Of a stretch of 64,000 nt of DNA, positions 52,398 through 61,146 are shown in pieces. The DNA is taken from assembly GCA_963708115.1 (NCBI GenBank), contig CAVPRX010000002.1, forward strand, positions 310,001 to 374,000, given 5' to 3'. Under the pieces are notes generated by a model. It was not told where the DNA came from and ran no database searches. It worked only from the letters and a program-made list of their open reading frames with translations. Positions within the stretch are counted from its first letter, which is position 1, and each line of letters begins with the position of its first letter. Position numbers and translations under genes: made by a program. The stretch comes from VRUE01 sp963708115. GTDB taxonomy: Bacteria; Actinomycetota; Thermoleophilia; Solirubrobacterales; 70-9.

Positions 52398-54773
52398 CGG
52401 CCGGCCTCGGCAGCGCCATCCTGGCGCTGGCCTTCCTCACCGCGATCTTCGCCGCCGTCGCGGCGCTGATCGGGCGCGACGGCAACCGCCGCTGGGTCGA
52501 CATCTCGCGGCGTGCCCTCTACGCCCTCTTCGCCCTGCTCACGCTCTGCGTGGTCGATGATCGAGATTGCCTTCGCCAGCGACGACTTCTCCTTCAACAT
52601 CGTCCAGCAGCACTCCTCGATCGAGACGCCGACCTTCTACAAGCTGGCGGCGATGTGGTCGAGCCAGGAGGGCTCGCTGTTGCTCTGGGCCTGGGTGCTC
52701 TCGATCGCCTCCTCGCTGGCGCTCTACGCGACCCGCAACAAGCTGCGCGAGATCGTCCCCTACGCGACCGCGGTAATGGCCGGCATCGCCGCTTTCTTCA
52801 CCGGCCTGATGCTGTTCGCCGGCGGCGTCAACCCGTTCGCGAAGTTGAGCCCGGCGCCGCTCGACGGGATCGGCCTCAACCCGCTGCTGCAGCACCCGAG
52901 CATGATGATCCACCCGCCGATGCTCTACTCGGGGTACGTCGCCTTCACTATCCCCTTCGCCTTTGCGATCGGCGCCCTGATCACCCGCCGCCTCGACGCC
53001 GCCTGGATCCGCTCGACCCGCCGCTTCGCCCTGATCGCCTGGGCCCTCCTCGGCTTCGGGTTGTTGCTCGGGGCCCGTTGGTCCTACACCGAGCTCGGTT
53101 GGGGCGGTTACTGGGCCTGGGACCCGGTCGAGAACGCGGCGTTGATGCCGTGGCTGATGGGGACCGCGTTCCTGCACTCGATCATGGTCCAGGAGAAGCG
53201 GGGGATGCTGAAAGTCTGGAACGCCTGCCTGATCGTTGCGACGTTCTCATTGGCGCTGCTCGGCACCTTCCTCGTCCGCTCCGGCGTCCTGCAGTCGATC
53301 CACGCCTTCGGCGACAGCACCGTCGGCCCCTACATCCTCGGCCTGATCGCGGTCGTCCTGGTCGGCTCGACTGGACTGATCGTCTCCCGCCTCGACGATC
53401 TGCGCTCCGAGAAGCGGATCGACTCTCTCGCCTCCCGCGAGTCGGTCTTCCTGGTCAACAACCTGCTCTTGGTGGCGCTCGTCGTGGCGATCTTCTGGGG
53501 GACCTTCTTCCCGTTGATCTCGGAGCTGTTCACGGGGGACAAGTCGTCGCTGGCAGCGCCATGGTTCGACCGCTACACGACGCCGCTGGCGATCGTGCTG
53601 GTGCTCTTCACCGGGATCGGGCCGCTGCTTGCCTGGCGGCGGATCAGCTGGGACTCGGCGAAGCGCGTCTTCGTCGCCCCCGCGATCGTCGCCGCCCTCG
53701 TCGGCCTGGGCCTGGCGCTGGTCACCGACGCGGGCGGCAAGCCCTGGGCGCTTGCCCTCTTCGCCTTCGCCGCCTTCGCCCTGACCGGGCTGACCCAGGA
53801 GTTCTGGCGCGGCGCGGCGGCGCGGCGCTCGTTGCAGCGGTGGCTCGATGCCCGCGGCTCTGGTCGGGGTCGTCGCGCGCAACCGCCGCCGCTACGGCGG
53901 CTACATCGTCCATGTCGGCATAGCGGTGCTGTTGATCGGCATCGCCGCCTCTTCCAGCTTCCAGACCAAGCCGGACGTGCGGTTGCGCCCCGGGCAGAGC
54001 GCGGTCGTCGACGGGTACACCGTGACCTACGTGCGGCCGACGGCCAAGGTCGACCCACTCGCCTTCACCGCCGGCGCCGCACTGCGGATCGAGAAGGACG
54101 GTGAGAGCTTCCTGCTGCACCCAGACCGTCGCTTCTTCCGCCCGACCGGGGTGGGAGAGGGGACGATCTGCAATTACTTTGCCGGCGAATCCGACCAGCG
54201 ACATCGGCCTGAAGGCGGGCTTCCTGAGGGATTTCTGGACCGCCCTGCAGCCGAGCATCGTCGGCATACAGCGCCAGTGCCCGTGCTGCGGACAAGGGCT
54301 TCGAAGCGTGTGTCTCGGGCGCGCCCGGCACGCCGTCGCAGTGCCGGGCGGTATCGCAGCTGATGCGGGCTGCGGCGGCCAACCCTCGCCTGCGTCCCAC
54401 CGCGCTGGCCCAGATCGAAAACCTGCAGGTGGCGACGGCGCAGCGGATCGCCCAGGGCTATCTGTCCGAAGACGCCACCGCCACCTTTCGCGTCATCGTC
54501 AACCCGCTCGTCACCTGGATCTGGATCGGCGGGCTGATCTCCCTCTCCGGCGCCCTGATCGCGATCTGGCCGGCCCGCGGGGCCCGCCGCCGCCCGGCTG
54601 CGGATACGGAGCTGGAGGCTTTGAAGGAAGCCAAGTACCGCGAGATCCGCGACGCCGAGCTCGATCACGCCGCCGGCAAGCTCTCCGACGAGGACTTCGC
54701 CCTGCTTGACGCCGAGCTGCGCAAGGAGGCGGTCGAGATCCTCGACGCGGAGCAACCGGCCGAACCGGTTTAG
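52394..54773 (+). CDS. ccmF: Cytochrome c haem lyase subunit CcmF (about four apparent frameshifts)
   Basis: A multi-span membrane protein of about 793 residues if repaired. The frame changes near 52549, 53850, 54175 and 54270, yet all pieces are collinear. It shows many helices, the WWD haem-handling motif (GWGGYWAWDPVENAALMPW), the LQHPSMMIHPPMLYSGYV stretch with conserved His, and RSGVLQSIHAFG. The C-terminal end (LKEAKYREIRDAELDHAAGKLSDEDF, near 54620-54710) looks like the cytosolic tail of CcmI-type proteins fused on. CcmF with CcmH joins haem to the CxxCH of apocytochromes. Confidence 0.88.
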
Positions 54774-54785
54774 TTTGAGATCCAT

Positions 54786-55769
54786 ATGAGCACTCGATGG
54801 CATCTGCGCAACTCGGCCCTGTGCGTGCTCCTGGTCTCCGTGGCGGTGCTCGTCATCGCCTCCGTCGCGCAGGCGGCAACCACCTGGTCGGCATCCCCCG
54901 GCGCTGCGACGGCGCGCGAGGCGCTGCGCTTCTGGACGCCGGCCCGGATGCGGCAGGCGAGGCCGCTGGACATGCCGAGGCCCGAGGGCGGGGGCCTGGC
55001 GGGACAATCCACCGCCGAAGCCGGGGTCGACCCGGTGCGTGGTCTGGAAGCGGACGCCCGGGCGCGCTCCGAGTTCGCCGCGGTCGCCGATCCCACCGCA
55101 CCGGGGTTCAGGCAGAACGGCGTGATCTTCATCGTCCTGCCGGGGGGCTTCGGGCTTGGCCGCTGCTCCGGGACCTCGGTCAACGCTCCCAACCGCAGCG
55201 TCGTCATCACCGCCGGGCACTGCGTCAACGAGGGCGGTCCCGGCCACTGGTTCAACCAGGACTGGGTTTTCGTGCCCGGCTACCACGACGGGGTGCGGCC
55301 TTTTGGTGTCTTCGTCGCCAAGTGGCTCGGCGCTACCGAGCCCTGGGTCAACGGCGGCAGCGAGAACGCCGACGTCGGCGCCGCGGTGGTCTCGCGCAAT
55401 GAACGCGGCCAGCGCCTGGGCGCCGCGGTGGGGGGAGACGACATCGCCTGGAATCTCTCGCCGAACCAGGTGTTCGACGTCCATGGCTACCCGGTGGAAA
55501 AACCCTTCGACGGGGCGACCCAGAGGCTCTGTGCCGGCACCCCGTTCCTCGGCCACGACCTCGCCTCGTTTCTCTGGCCGGGCCCGCTCAATCTGGCCCT
55601 GACCTGCGACGTGACGGGCGGCGCCTCGGGCGGCGGCTGGACGATTCACGGCAACGTGCTGAACGGGGTCACCAACTACGGCTACGGCGACGACTCGAGC
55701 ACCGATTTCGGCGCCTACTTCGGCGAGGCGGTGCACGCGCTCTACGCGCGCGCAGCGAGGGTGCGATGA
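54786..55769 (+). CDS. Secreted trypsin-like serine protease
   Basis: A 327-residue chymotrypsin-fold protease with a signal peptide (MSTRWHLRNS, hydrophobic 11-29, cleavage at AQA-A). A pro-region of about 75 residues follows. The catalytic triad is visible: His145 in TAGHC, Asp196 in NADVGAA and Ser281 in GGASGGGW. Cys residues near His145 and Ser281 suggest disulfides. The frame is intact although its neighbours are broken. It overlaps the next gene by 4 bases (ATGA). Confidence 0.88.
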   Translation: MSTRWHLRNSALCVLLVSVAVLVIASVAQAATTWSASPGAATAREALRFWTPARMRQARPLDMPRPEGGGLAGQSTAEAGVDPVRGLEADARARSEFAAVADPTAPGFRQNGVIFIVLPGGFGLGRCSGTSVNAPNRSVVITAGHCVNEGGPGHWFNQDWVFVPGYHDGVRPFGVFVAKWLGATEPWVNGGSENADVGAAVVSRNERGQRLGAAVGGDDIAWNLSPNQVFDVHGYPVEKPFDGATQRLCAGTPFLGHDLASFLWPGPLNLALTCDVTGGASGGGWTIHGNVLNGVTNYGYGDDSSTDFGAYFGEAVHALYARAARVR

Positions 55770-56874
55770 AGTCTCGCCTTGCTTGTGCCTGCCTCGTGCT
55801 GGTCGCGGCGCTTCTCTGCGCTCAGCCCGCCGCCGCGGAATCCTCGTCGTCCGCGCCCGCGCTCCTTGCCGGAGCCTCCCAGCTGAATGACGAGCTGGCG
55901 CTCTTGGGCCAGGGTTCGAGTTCCCTCGGCCTGCCGGGCGGCCGGACCCTCTCCGAACTCAAATTCGAGAACAGCGACGGCTACGCGATCACGGTCGTCG
56001 CCTACGGCCAGACCGTCTCCCTCAGCGTCGCCCATGCTCACGGCCGGCGGAAAGGCCGCGGGCCCGCTTCGACCGCGACCTATCTCGCTCACGGCAAGGT
56101 CACGTCGACGTCGATCGCGGCCTCATTCGGCGACCGCGGCCGGATCGATGTTCGCTTCCAACCATCGGGGCAGAAGCTCCGCGCCACGCATAAAGCGGGC
56201 TGCAAGAGGCCGGGCGGCGGCGTTCTGGCCCGTTTCGGTGTCTTTCGCCGGCGGGCTGCGGTTCCGGGGCGAGGGAGGGTTTACCTCCGCTGAGGTCCAC
56301 CGCGTGCGCGGGCGGTCGGTCGACTTCAGCGCCCTGGTCGCCTGTCTCTTCGGCGCAACGCCTCACGGTCAACAGGCGGTGCTGCCGGCGCCGAAGCTCC
56401 TCTGGGGAATTCACCTACCGGGCGTCGACGGGGGGGTCCGCCGGGCGACCCCGGAAACCCCAAGCGTGCAGACGCATCCCAGCCACGGCCCCAAACCCAC
56501 GACCCTGCTCGCCGACCACAAAACTCCACTGACGCGAACGGTCTTCGCCGCACAGGCTCGCGGCAAGGGCAAGGTGCGCCTGCTCGCCCTCGAGTCGGCC
56601 AGCGAAGGGTCGATCGGCGTCATCCGCTTCGTCAAGACCCAGGCGGACCCATCGGTCTTCAGCGTCGACGACATCCTTTCCAGCGCCAGCATCAGGCCAC
56701 CCGCGCCGTTCAGTGGCACGGGTGCCTACGAGCAGGGCCCCGGCAACACGAAGAGCTGGACTGGCTCGCTTGCCGTCTCCGTTTCTCGGCGCGCCGCACG
56801 TACCGCTGACCGGCTACGCCGTTCGTCGCCCGGCTCGCGCGCGGCTGGTAGCCGCCGCAACCGAGTACAGCTAG
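55766..56874 (+). CDS. Secreted protein of unknown function (two apparent frameshifts)
   Basis: The start MKSRLACACLVLVAALLCAQPAAAES is a signal peptide (cleavage near AAA-ES). Beta-rich sequence follows (SDGYAITVVAYGQTVSLSV). The frame changes near 56215 (continuing FAGGLRFRGEGGF and VDFSALVACLFG) and near 56775 (continuing FLGAPHVPLTGYAVRRP), ending at TAG 56872-56874. About 370 residues if repaired. It is coupled to the protease gene, and might be its substrate, inhibitor or a co-exported surface protein. Its end overlaps convergent secG by four bases. Confidence 0.68.
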
Positions 56875-57095
56875 ATCTTCAGCAGCACCACGGTGTTGAC
56901 GGCGAAGAGGACCGCGAAGAAGACCGTGGCGCGATCCAGGTTGCGCTCGACCATCGAGCCGCCGCCGAAGGAGCTGCCCCCGCCGCCGATCCCGAAGGCG
57001 CCGGAGAGCCCGGCGTCTTTGCCGGAGTGCAGCAGGATCAGGAAGATCACGATGCCGGCGATGATCACTTGGAGGACGGCGAGGAGCGTGTACAC
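56871..57095 (-). CDS. secG: Preprotein translocase subunit SecG
   Basis: A 74-residue SecG with two membrane helices (VYTLLAVLQVIIAGIVIFLILL and ATVFFAVLFAVNTVVLL) around the conserved HSGKDAGLSGAFG loop and a Gly/Ser-rich stretch. I place the start at GTG 57095, where family members start (M-YTLL); the frame can extend to 57146. SecG assists SecYE in export. In most actinobacteria it follows tpiA; here it stands alone 47 kb away. Confidence 0.9.
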   Translation of the reverse strand: MYTLLAVLQVIIAGIVIFLILLHSGKDAGLSGAFGIGGGGSSFGGGSMVERNLDRATVFFAVLFAVNTVVLLKI

Positions 57096-57159
57096 GCGGC
57101 GGATGGTAGCGCGGCGCCGCACGGGCGGTTTTCGCGACAGATTCAAGAATTATGTTGCG

Positions 57160-57194
57160 TTGGTTGACAAAATCGAGCTAGTCTTGTCAACCAA
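57160..57194. promoter_or_regulatory. Palindromic operator upstream of alkB
   Basis: Perfect 11-bp arms TTGGTTGACAA and TTGTCAACCAA separated by 13 bases, in an AT-rich region 40 bases before the alkB ATG. It includes TTGACA, a possible -35 box, at 57164. Symmetry and size suit a TetR-type repressor, and one is encoded in the same operon. Confidence 0.75.
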
Positions 57195-57234
57195 GCAGAC
57201 GATTTCTGGCGATCTGACAAGGAGGAGGGCGCCC

Positions 57235-58437
57235 ATGGAGGCAGCCGCGCACGACCACCACCATCATCGCGATGCAGACGTCGAACTGAATCCGGCGGCT
57301 TGGACCGACCCAAGCGCTACGCATGGCTGCTCGGGCTGATCGTTCCCCTCGCTGCCGTTTCATCGCCTGGGGCCTGGTGACGCTCACCGGGCTCGGTGTC
57401 TTCTGGTTCTACGGCCCGATGCTGGTTTTCATCATCTTCCCCGTGCTGGACATCCTCGTCGGCGTGGACGCCGAGAACCCGCCCGACAGCATCATCAAGT
57501 GGCTCGAACAGGACCGCTACTACCGCTGGTGTACCTACGTCTTCATCCCCGTCCAGTACGCCGGGCTGATCTTCGCCTGTTGGCTCTGGGCCGACGGTGG
57601 CCTCTCGACCGTCGACAGCATCGGCCTGGCACTGACGATGGGCATGGTCAGTGGGATCGCGATCAACACCGCCCACGAGCTTGGCCACAAGCGCGCCGAC
57701 CTGGAGAAGTGGCTGAGCAAGGTCGCCCTGGCGCAGAGCGGTTACGGCCACTTCTTCATCGAGCACAACCGCGGCCACCACGTCCGCGTCGCCACTCCCG
57801 AGGATCCGGCCAGCTCTCGTATGGGGGAGAGCTTCTGGGCCTTCCTGCCGCGCACCGTATCGGGCAGCATCAGCTCCGCCTGGGGGATCGAGCGCGCCCG
57901 CCTCGACCGGACTGGGCCACTCGGTCTGGTCGATCCACAACGACATCCTCCAGGCCTGGGCGATGACCGTGGGGCTGTTCGCGCTGCTGGCGATCGTCTT
58001 CGGTCCGGTCGTGTTGCCCTACCTGTTGCTGCAGGCGGTGCTGGGCTTTTCGCTTGCTCGAGGTCGTCAACTATCTCGAGCACTACGGGCTGCTGCGCGG
58101 CAAGAAAGAGGACGGGCGCTACGAACGCTGCCTGCCGCAGCACAGCTGGAACAGCAACAACGTCGCCTCCAACGTGCTGCTCTACCACCTGCAGCGCCAC
58201 AGCGACCACCACGCCAACCCGACCCGCCGCTACCAGGCGCTGCGTCACGTCGACGAGGCGCCGCAGCTGCCGACCGGCTATGCCGGGATGATCGTGCTCG
58301 CCTGGTTCCCGCCGATCTGGCGCCGGGTCATGGACGGGCGCCTGCTCGACCACTACGGCGGCAATCTCGACCGCGCCAACATCCAGCCACGCGCGAAGCG
58401 CAAGGTGCTCGCCCGTTACGGGGGCGCGACGGCATGA
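57235..58437 (+). CDS. alkB: Alkane 1-monooxygenase (AlkB-type, several apparent frameshifts)
   Basis: Integral-membrane di-iron hydroxylase oxidising terminal alkane carbons with rubredoxin electrons. From ATG 57235 (MEAAAHDHHHH) the frame changes near 57308, 57350, 57910 and 58050, but all pieces are collinear and total about 400 residues, the family's length. All His boxes are present: HELGHK, EHNRGHH, NYLEHYGL and LQRHSDHHANPTRRYQ. The start has AGGAGG about 11 bases upstream. Rubredoxin and a TetR regulator follow with overlapping ends. The breaks most likely reflect sequence errors because the rest of the operon is intact. Confidence 0.85.
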
Positions 58438-58610
58438 GCGCCTTCCGCTGCCCAGGCTGTGGCTACGTCTACGACGAGGCGGCTGGCCATCCCCGCGAGG
58501 GCTTCCCGGCCGGCACCCCCTGGAGCGAGGTGCCGGACGACTGGCACTGCCCCGACTGCGGCGTGCGCGACAAGGTCGACTTCGAGCCCGTGGCCGACCG
58601 CGACGATTGA
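58434..58610 (+). CDS. Rubredoxin
   Basis: A 58-residue rubredoxin with both Fe-binding pairs: CPGCGYVYDEAAG near the start and CPDCGVRDK near the end, plus the DDWHCPDC signature. It carries electrons from a reductase to AlkB. Its ATG overlaps the alkB stop (ATGA) and its own stop overlaps the TetR gene start. No rubredoxin reductase is in the window. Confidence 0.95.
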   Translation: MSAFRCPGCGYVYDEAAGHPREGFPAGTPWSEVPDDWHCPDCGVRDKVDFEPVADRDD

Positions 58611-59248
58611 CCGCCCTCGCTGCGACGATAGGGGGCGTCGTGGAGGCGCGCACCCCCTATCCCCAGGCCGCCAAGCAGCTGCTGCGCGAAACCCTGTTCG
58701 CGGCGGCCCGCGACGAGGTGCAGCGGCGCGCCTGGTCGGAGATCACGATGGCCGAGATCGCCACTGCTGCGGGGGTCAGCCGCCAGACCCTCTACAAGGA
58801 GTTCGGCAGCCGCAACGAGTTCGCCCAGGCGCTGGTCATCCACGAGGGAGAACGCTTCCTCGACGCCGTCGACACGGCGGTGCGCGAGCACCTGGACGAT
58901 CCGCGCGCCGCGATCGGGGCTGCGCTCGAGACCTTCCTGCGTACCGCCGGCGAGGACCCGCTTGTCCGCATTCTGCTCAGCGATGACGGCACCGCCGGGC
59001 TGCTCCCCTTCGTCACCACGCGGGGCGCGCCGGTGGTCCTCTGGGCGACCGCCCGCCTAACTGCGACGATCGAAGAGGGCTGGCCGCAGGCGCCGCCGCC
59101 GAAAGCCCGCCTGCTCGCCGAGAACCTCGTCCGCCTCGCGATCAGCCACATCACCGCCCCCGGCGACTCGCCCGAGACCACCGCCACCCAGACCGGCGAG
59201 CTGCTCGGCCCCTTCGTCGACGAGGCGCTGGGCGAGGCGGAGTCTTAG
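58607..59248 (+). CDS. TetR-family regulator of the alkane operon
   Basis: A 213-residue regulator. The N-terminal HTH reads WSEITMAEIATAAGVSRQTLYKEFGSRNEF, the standard TetR pattern; the C-terminal part is a helical ligand domain. It starts at TTG 58607 inside the rubredoxin stop, or at GTG 58640. Similar alkB-rubredoxin-TetR sets are repressed until alkane or a fatty product binds; the palindrome at 57160-57194 is the natural target. Confidence 0.9.
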   Translation: MTALAATIGGVVEARTPYPQAAKQLLRETLFAAARDEVQRRAWSEITMAEIATAAGVSRQTLYKEFGSRNEFAQALVIHEGERFLDAVDTAVREHLDDPRAAIGAALETFLRTAGEDPLVRILLSDDGTAGLLPFVTTRGAPVVLWATARLTATIEEGWPQAPPPKARLLAENLVRLAISHITAPGDSPETTATQTGELLGPFVDEALGEAES

Positions 59249-59260
59249 CAAGCGCCCAGT

Positions 59261-59303
59261 GCGGTCGTCTTTCCTGTCGCTATGCGGTAGAAACGACGAC
59301 CGC
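59261..59303. terminator. Bidirectional hairpin between convergent genes
   Basis: Arms GCGGTCGTCTTTC and GAAACGACGACCGC pair over 13 bases with one bulge and a loop of about 16 bases. It ends one base into the GNAT stop codon region and follows the TetR stop by 12 bases. Confidence 0.6.
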
Positions 59304-59830
59304 TACGGGTCTCGGTGGGGGCGCTTGCCGTGGTAGATGACGAAGCTCTGGCTGAAGCCCAGGCGCTCGTAGAAGCGGTGGGCGTCGACATTGGTCTTGG
59401 TCGTCGTGATTGCCATGTCGTCGATGCCGAGCTCGGCGAGGCGCTCCCAGGCCGCCTCGATCAGCGCTGCGCCGACGCCGCAACCGCGGTGATCCGGCAG
59501 GACAGAGAGGGTCTCCAGCACGCCGGCGCGATCGCCGGTCTGCCATGAGGCGTAGCCGGGTCCGACGGTGACGAAGGCGTAGCCGATCGGGCTGCCTTCG
59601 TCCTCGGCGATGACGAAGAAGGTAGCGGGGTCTTCGAGCCAGCGGACGTACTTGGAGCGGCGCATCCGCCAGGCGTCGGCGAACTCGCGCCCGGGGGTCC
59701 GCGGGTCGAGCTCGGGAGTAATCCGCACGTGGTGCTCCTGCAGCGCGTTCCACAACGGCTCGACGGCGTCGATCTCCTCGACGCTGTCCGCGTAGCGCAG
59801 CGTTATCGCGGATTGACCGGGCTCACTCAC
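59303..59830 (-). CDS. GNAT-family N-acetyltransferase
   Basis: A 175-residue acetyltransferase. The acetyl-CoA site is in VLPDHRGCGVGAALIEAAWE (the R/Q-x-x-G-x-G/A motif, here RGCGVGA), after VLETLSV, and the C-terminal YERLGFSQSFVIY matches motif B. The substrate is unknown. It overlaps the upstream hydrolase by 8 bases, so the two are coexpressed. Confidence 0.88.
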   Translation of the reverse strand: MSEPGQSAITLRYADSVEEIDAVEPLWNALQEHHVRITPELDPRTPGREFADAWRMRRSKYVRWLEDPATFFVIAEDEGSPIGYAFVTVGPGYASWQTGDRAGVLETLSVLPDHRGCGVGAALIEAAWERLAELGIDDMAITTTKTNVDAHRFYERLGFSQSFVIYHGKRPHRDP

Positions 59831-60647
59831 CGAGGAAAGAGGTAATCAGAGCGGCCAGCCGCTCCGGCTCCTGGGCTTGGAGGGCGTGCCCGTCGCCCTC
59901 GAAGCGCTCGGCTCTGCAGTTAGGCCAGCGAGCGGCGAGTCGGTCGGTGTTCTCGGGTCGAATCACGGCGTCCTCGCTGCCGCAGACGGCGAGGACGGGT
60001 GGTGAGCCGGCGTCCGGACGGGCCAGGCCCTTGGCGCTCCACGCGCTGATCGCCGCCTGCTGAGCGGCGAGCGTCGCCGGCGACAACGCGGCTCGGTCCG
60101 CGGCCACGACATCGCCGATGCGCTGGTTCATTTCAGTGGCCACACCGGCGGGAAAGACCAGCTCGATCAGCCGCGTGGCCTGCTCCCGCGGCGTTCCCGA
60201 GTGGTCGGTCAGCCGTTCGAAGGCGGCTGGGTCTCCTGGCACGGCGGCGTCGCCGCCGGGGTTGGTGGCGAGCAAGACCAGCGCCTCGACCCGGGCAGGC
60301 GCTTGGATCGCCAGCGCCTGGGCGATGAAGCCGCCCATCGACCAGCCGGCGACCGGCAGCCGCTCGATCTCGCGTGCGTCGAGCAGCGCCTCCACGTCGG
60401 CGGCCATCGCCTCGATCGTCAGCGGCTCGCGCAGCTCGCCGAGCTGCGAGTCACCCATACCGCGATTGTCGGGGCAGATCACCTCGAACGATCGCCCCAG
60501 CGCCGCGAGGAATTGTGGGTCCCAACCGGCGGCGGCACCCGAGTAGCCGGTGATCAGCACCAAGGGTGGGCCTGCGCCGACGGATCGCCATGCCAGCCGC
60601 CGTCCGTCGATCTCGATCGAGTCGTTGCGTTCGGTCTGCCGCTCCAC
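59823..60647 (-). CDS. Alpha/beta hydrolase
   Basis: A 274-residue alpha/beta-hydrolase. It shows an oxyanion-side strand LVLITGYSGAAAGWD, the cap-region PDNRGMGDS, the nucleophile elbow AGWSMGGF (Ser of GWSMG), an acid in CGSEDAVIRPEN and the catalytic His in FEGDGHALQ. This pattern fits 3-oxoadipate enol-lactonase-like or esterase enzymes; the exact substrate cannot be read. Coupled to the GNAT gene. Confidence 0.9.
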   Translation of the reverse strand: MERQTERNDSIEIDGRRLAWRSVGAGPPLVLITGYSGAAAGWDPQFLAALGRSFEVICPDNRGMGDSQLGELREPLTIEAMAADVEALLDAREIERLPVAGWSMGGFIAQALAIQAPARVEALVLLATNPGGDAAVPGDPAAFERLTDHSGTPREQATRLIELVFPAGVATEMNQRIGDVVAADRAALSPATLAAQQAAISAWSAKGLARPDAGSPPVLAVCGSEDAVIRPENTDRLAARWPNCRAERFEGDGHALQAQEPERLAALITSFLGE

Positions 60648-60669
60648 GGGCAGCCAGTATCCCAGTGCC

Positions 60670-61086
60670 TCAGGCCTCGATCAGCAAGGTCACCGGGCCG
60701 TCGTTGACGAGGGCGACGCCCATGCAAGCGCCGAAGACACCTTTCGCCGCGCCGAGGCGCTCGCAGAAGCGGTCATACAGAGGCTCGGCCTGCTTCCCTG
60801 GGGCCGCCTTGACGTAGCTCGGCCGGTTGCCCTTGCGAGCATCGCCGTAGAGGGTGAACTGGCTTACGCAGAGCACCTCGCGCTCGCCCAGCGGCTCGTT
60901 CATCCGCCCCTCCGCGTCGTCGAAGATGCGCAGCGCCCGCACCTTCTCCGCCAGTCGGTCCGCCTCGGCCTCGCCGTCCTCACGGCCGACTCCGAGCAGG
61001 ATCAACATGCCCGGGCCGATCTGGGCTACCCGCTCACCCTCGACGTCGACCGCAGCCTGGCTGACCCGCTGTACGAGCGCTCTCAT
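60670..61086 (-). CDS. dtd: D-aminoacyl-tRNA deacylase
   Basis: A 138-residue DTD that frees tRNA from mischarged D-amino acids or glycine. The family marks are RALVQRVSQAAV at the start, the catalytic SQFTLYGDARKGNRPSY region with the Thr, and ALVNDGPVTLLIE at the end (the NDGPVT cross-subunit motif). The start at 61086 (MRALVQRV) is the conserved one. It lies 22 bases upstream of the hydrolase on the same strand. Confidence 0.95.
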   Translation of the reverse strand: MRALVQRVSQAAVDVEGERVAQIGPGMLILLGVGREDGEAEADRLAEKVRALRIFDDAEGRMNEPLGEREVLCVSQFTLYGDARKGNRPSYVKAAPGKQAEPLYDRFCERLGAAKGVFGACMGVALVNDGPVTLLIEA

Positions 61087-61146
61087 CGATCTCTCCACGG
61101 CATCGGCTCAAGCTACACCCGGCGGCATCGGCCATAGTCTTCGCTC

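Noticed and set aside
52394..54773. ccmF as a true pseudogene
   Set aside because: All motifs are kept across four breaks, and the same break pattern affects unrelated neighbours; sequence error is more likely.
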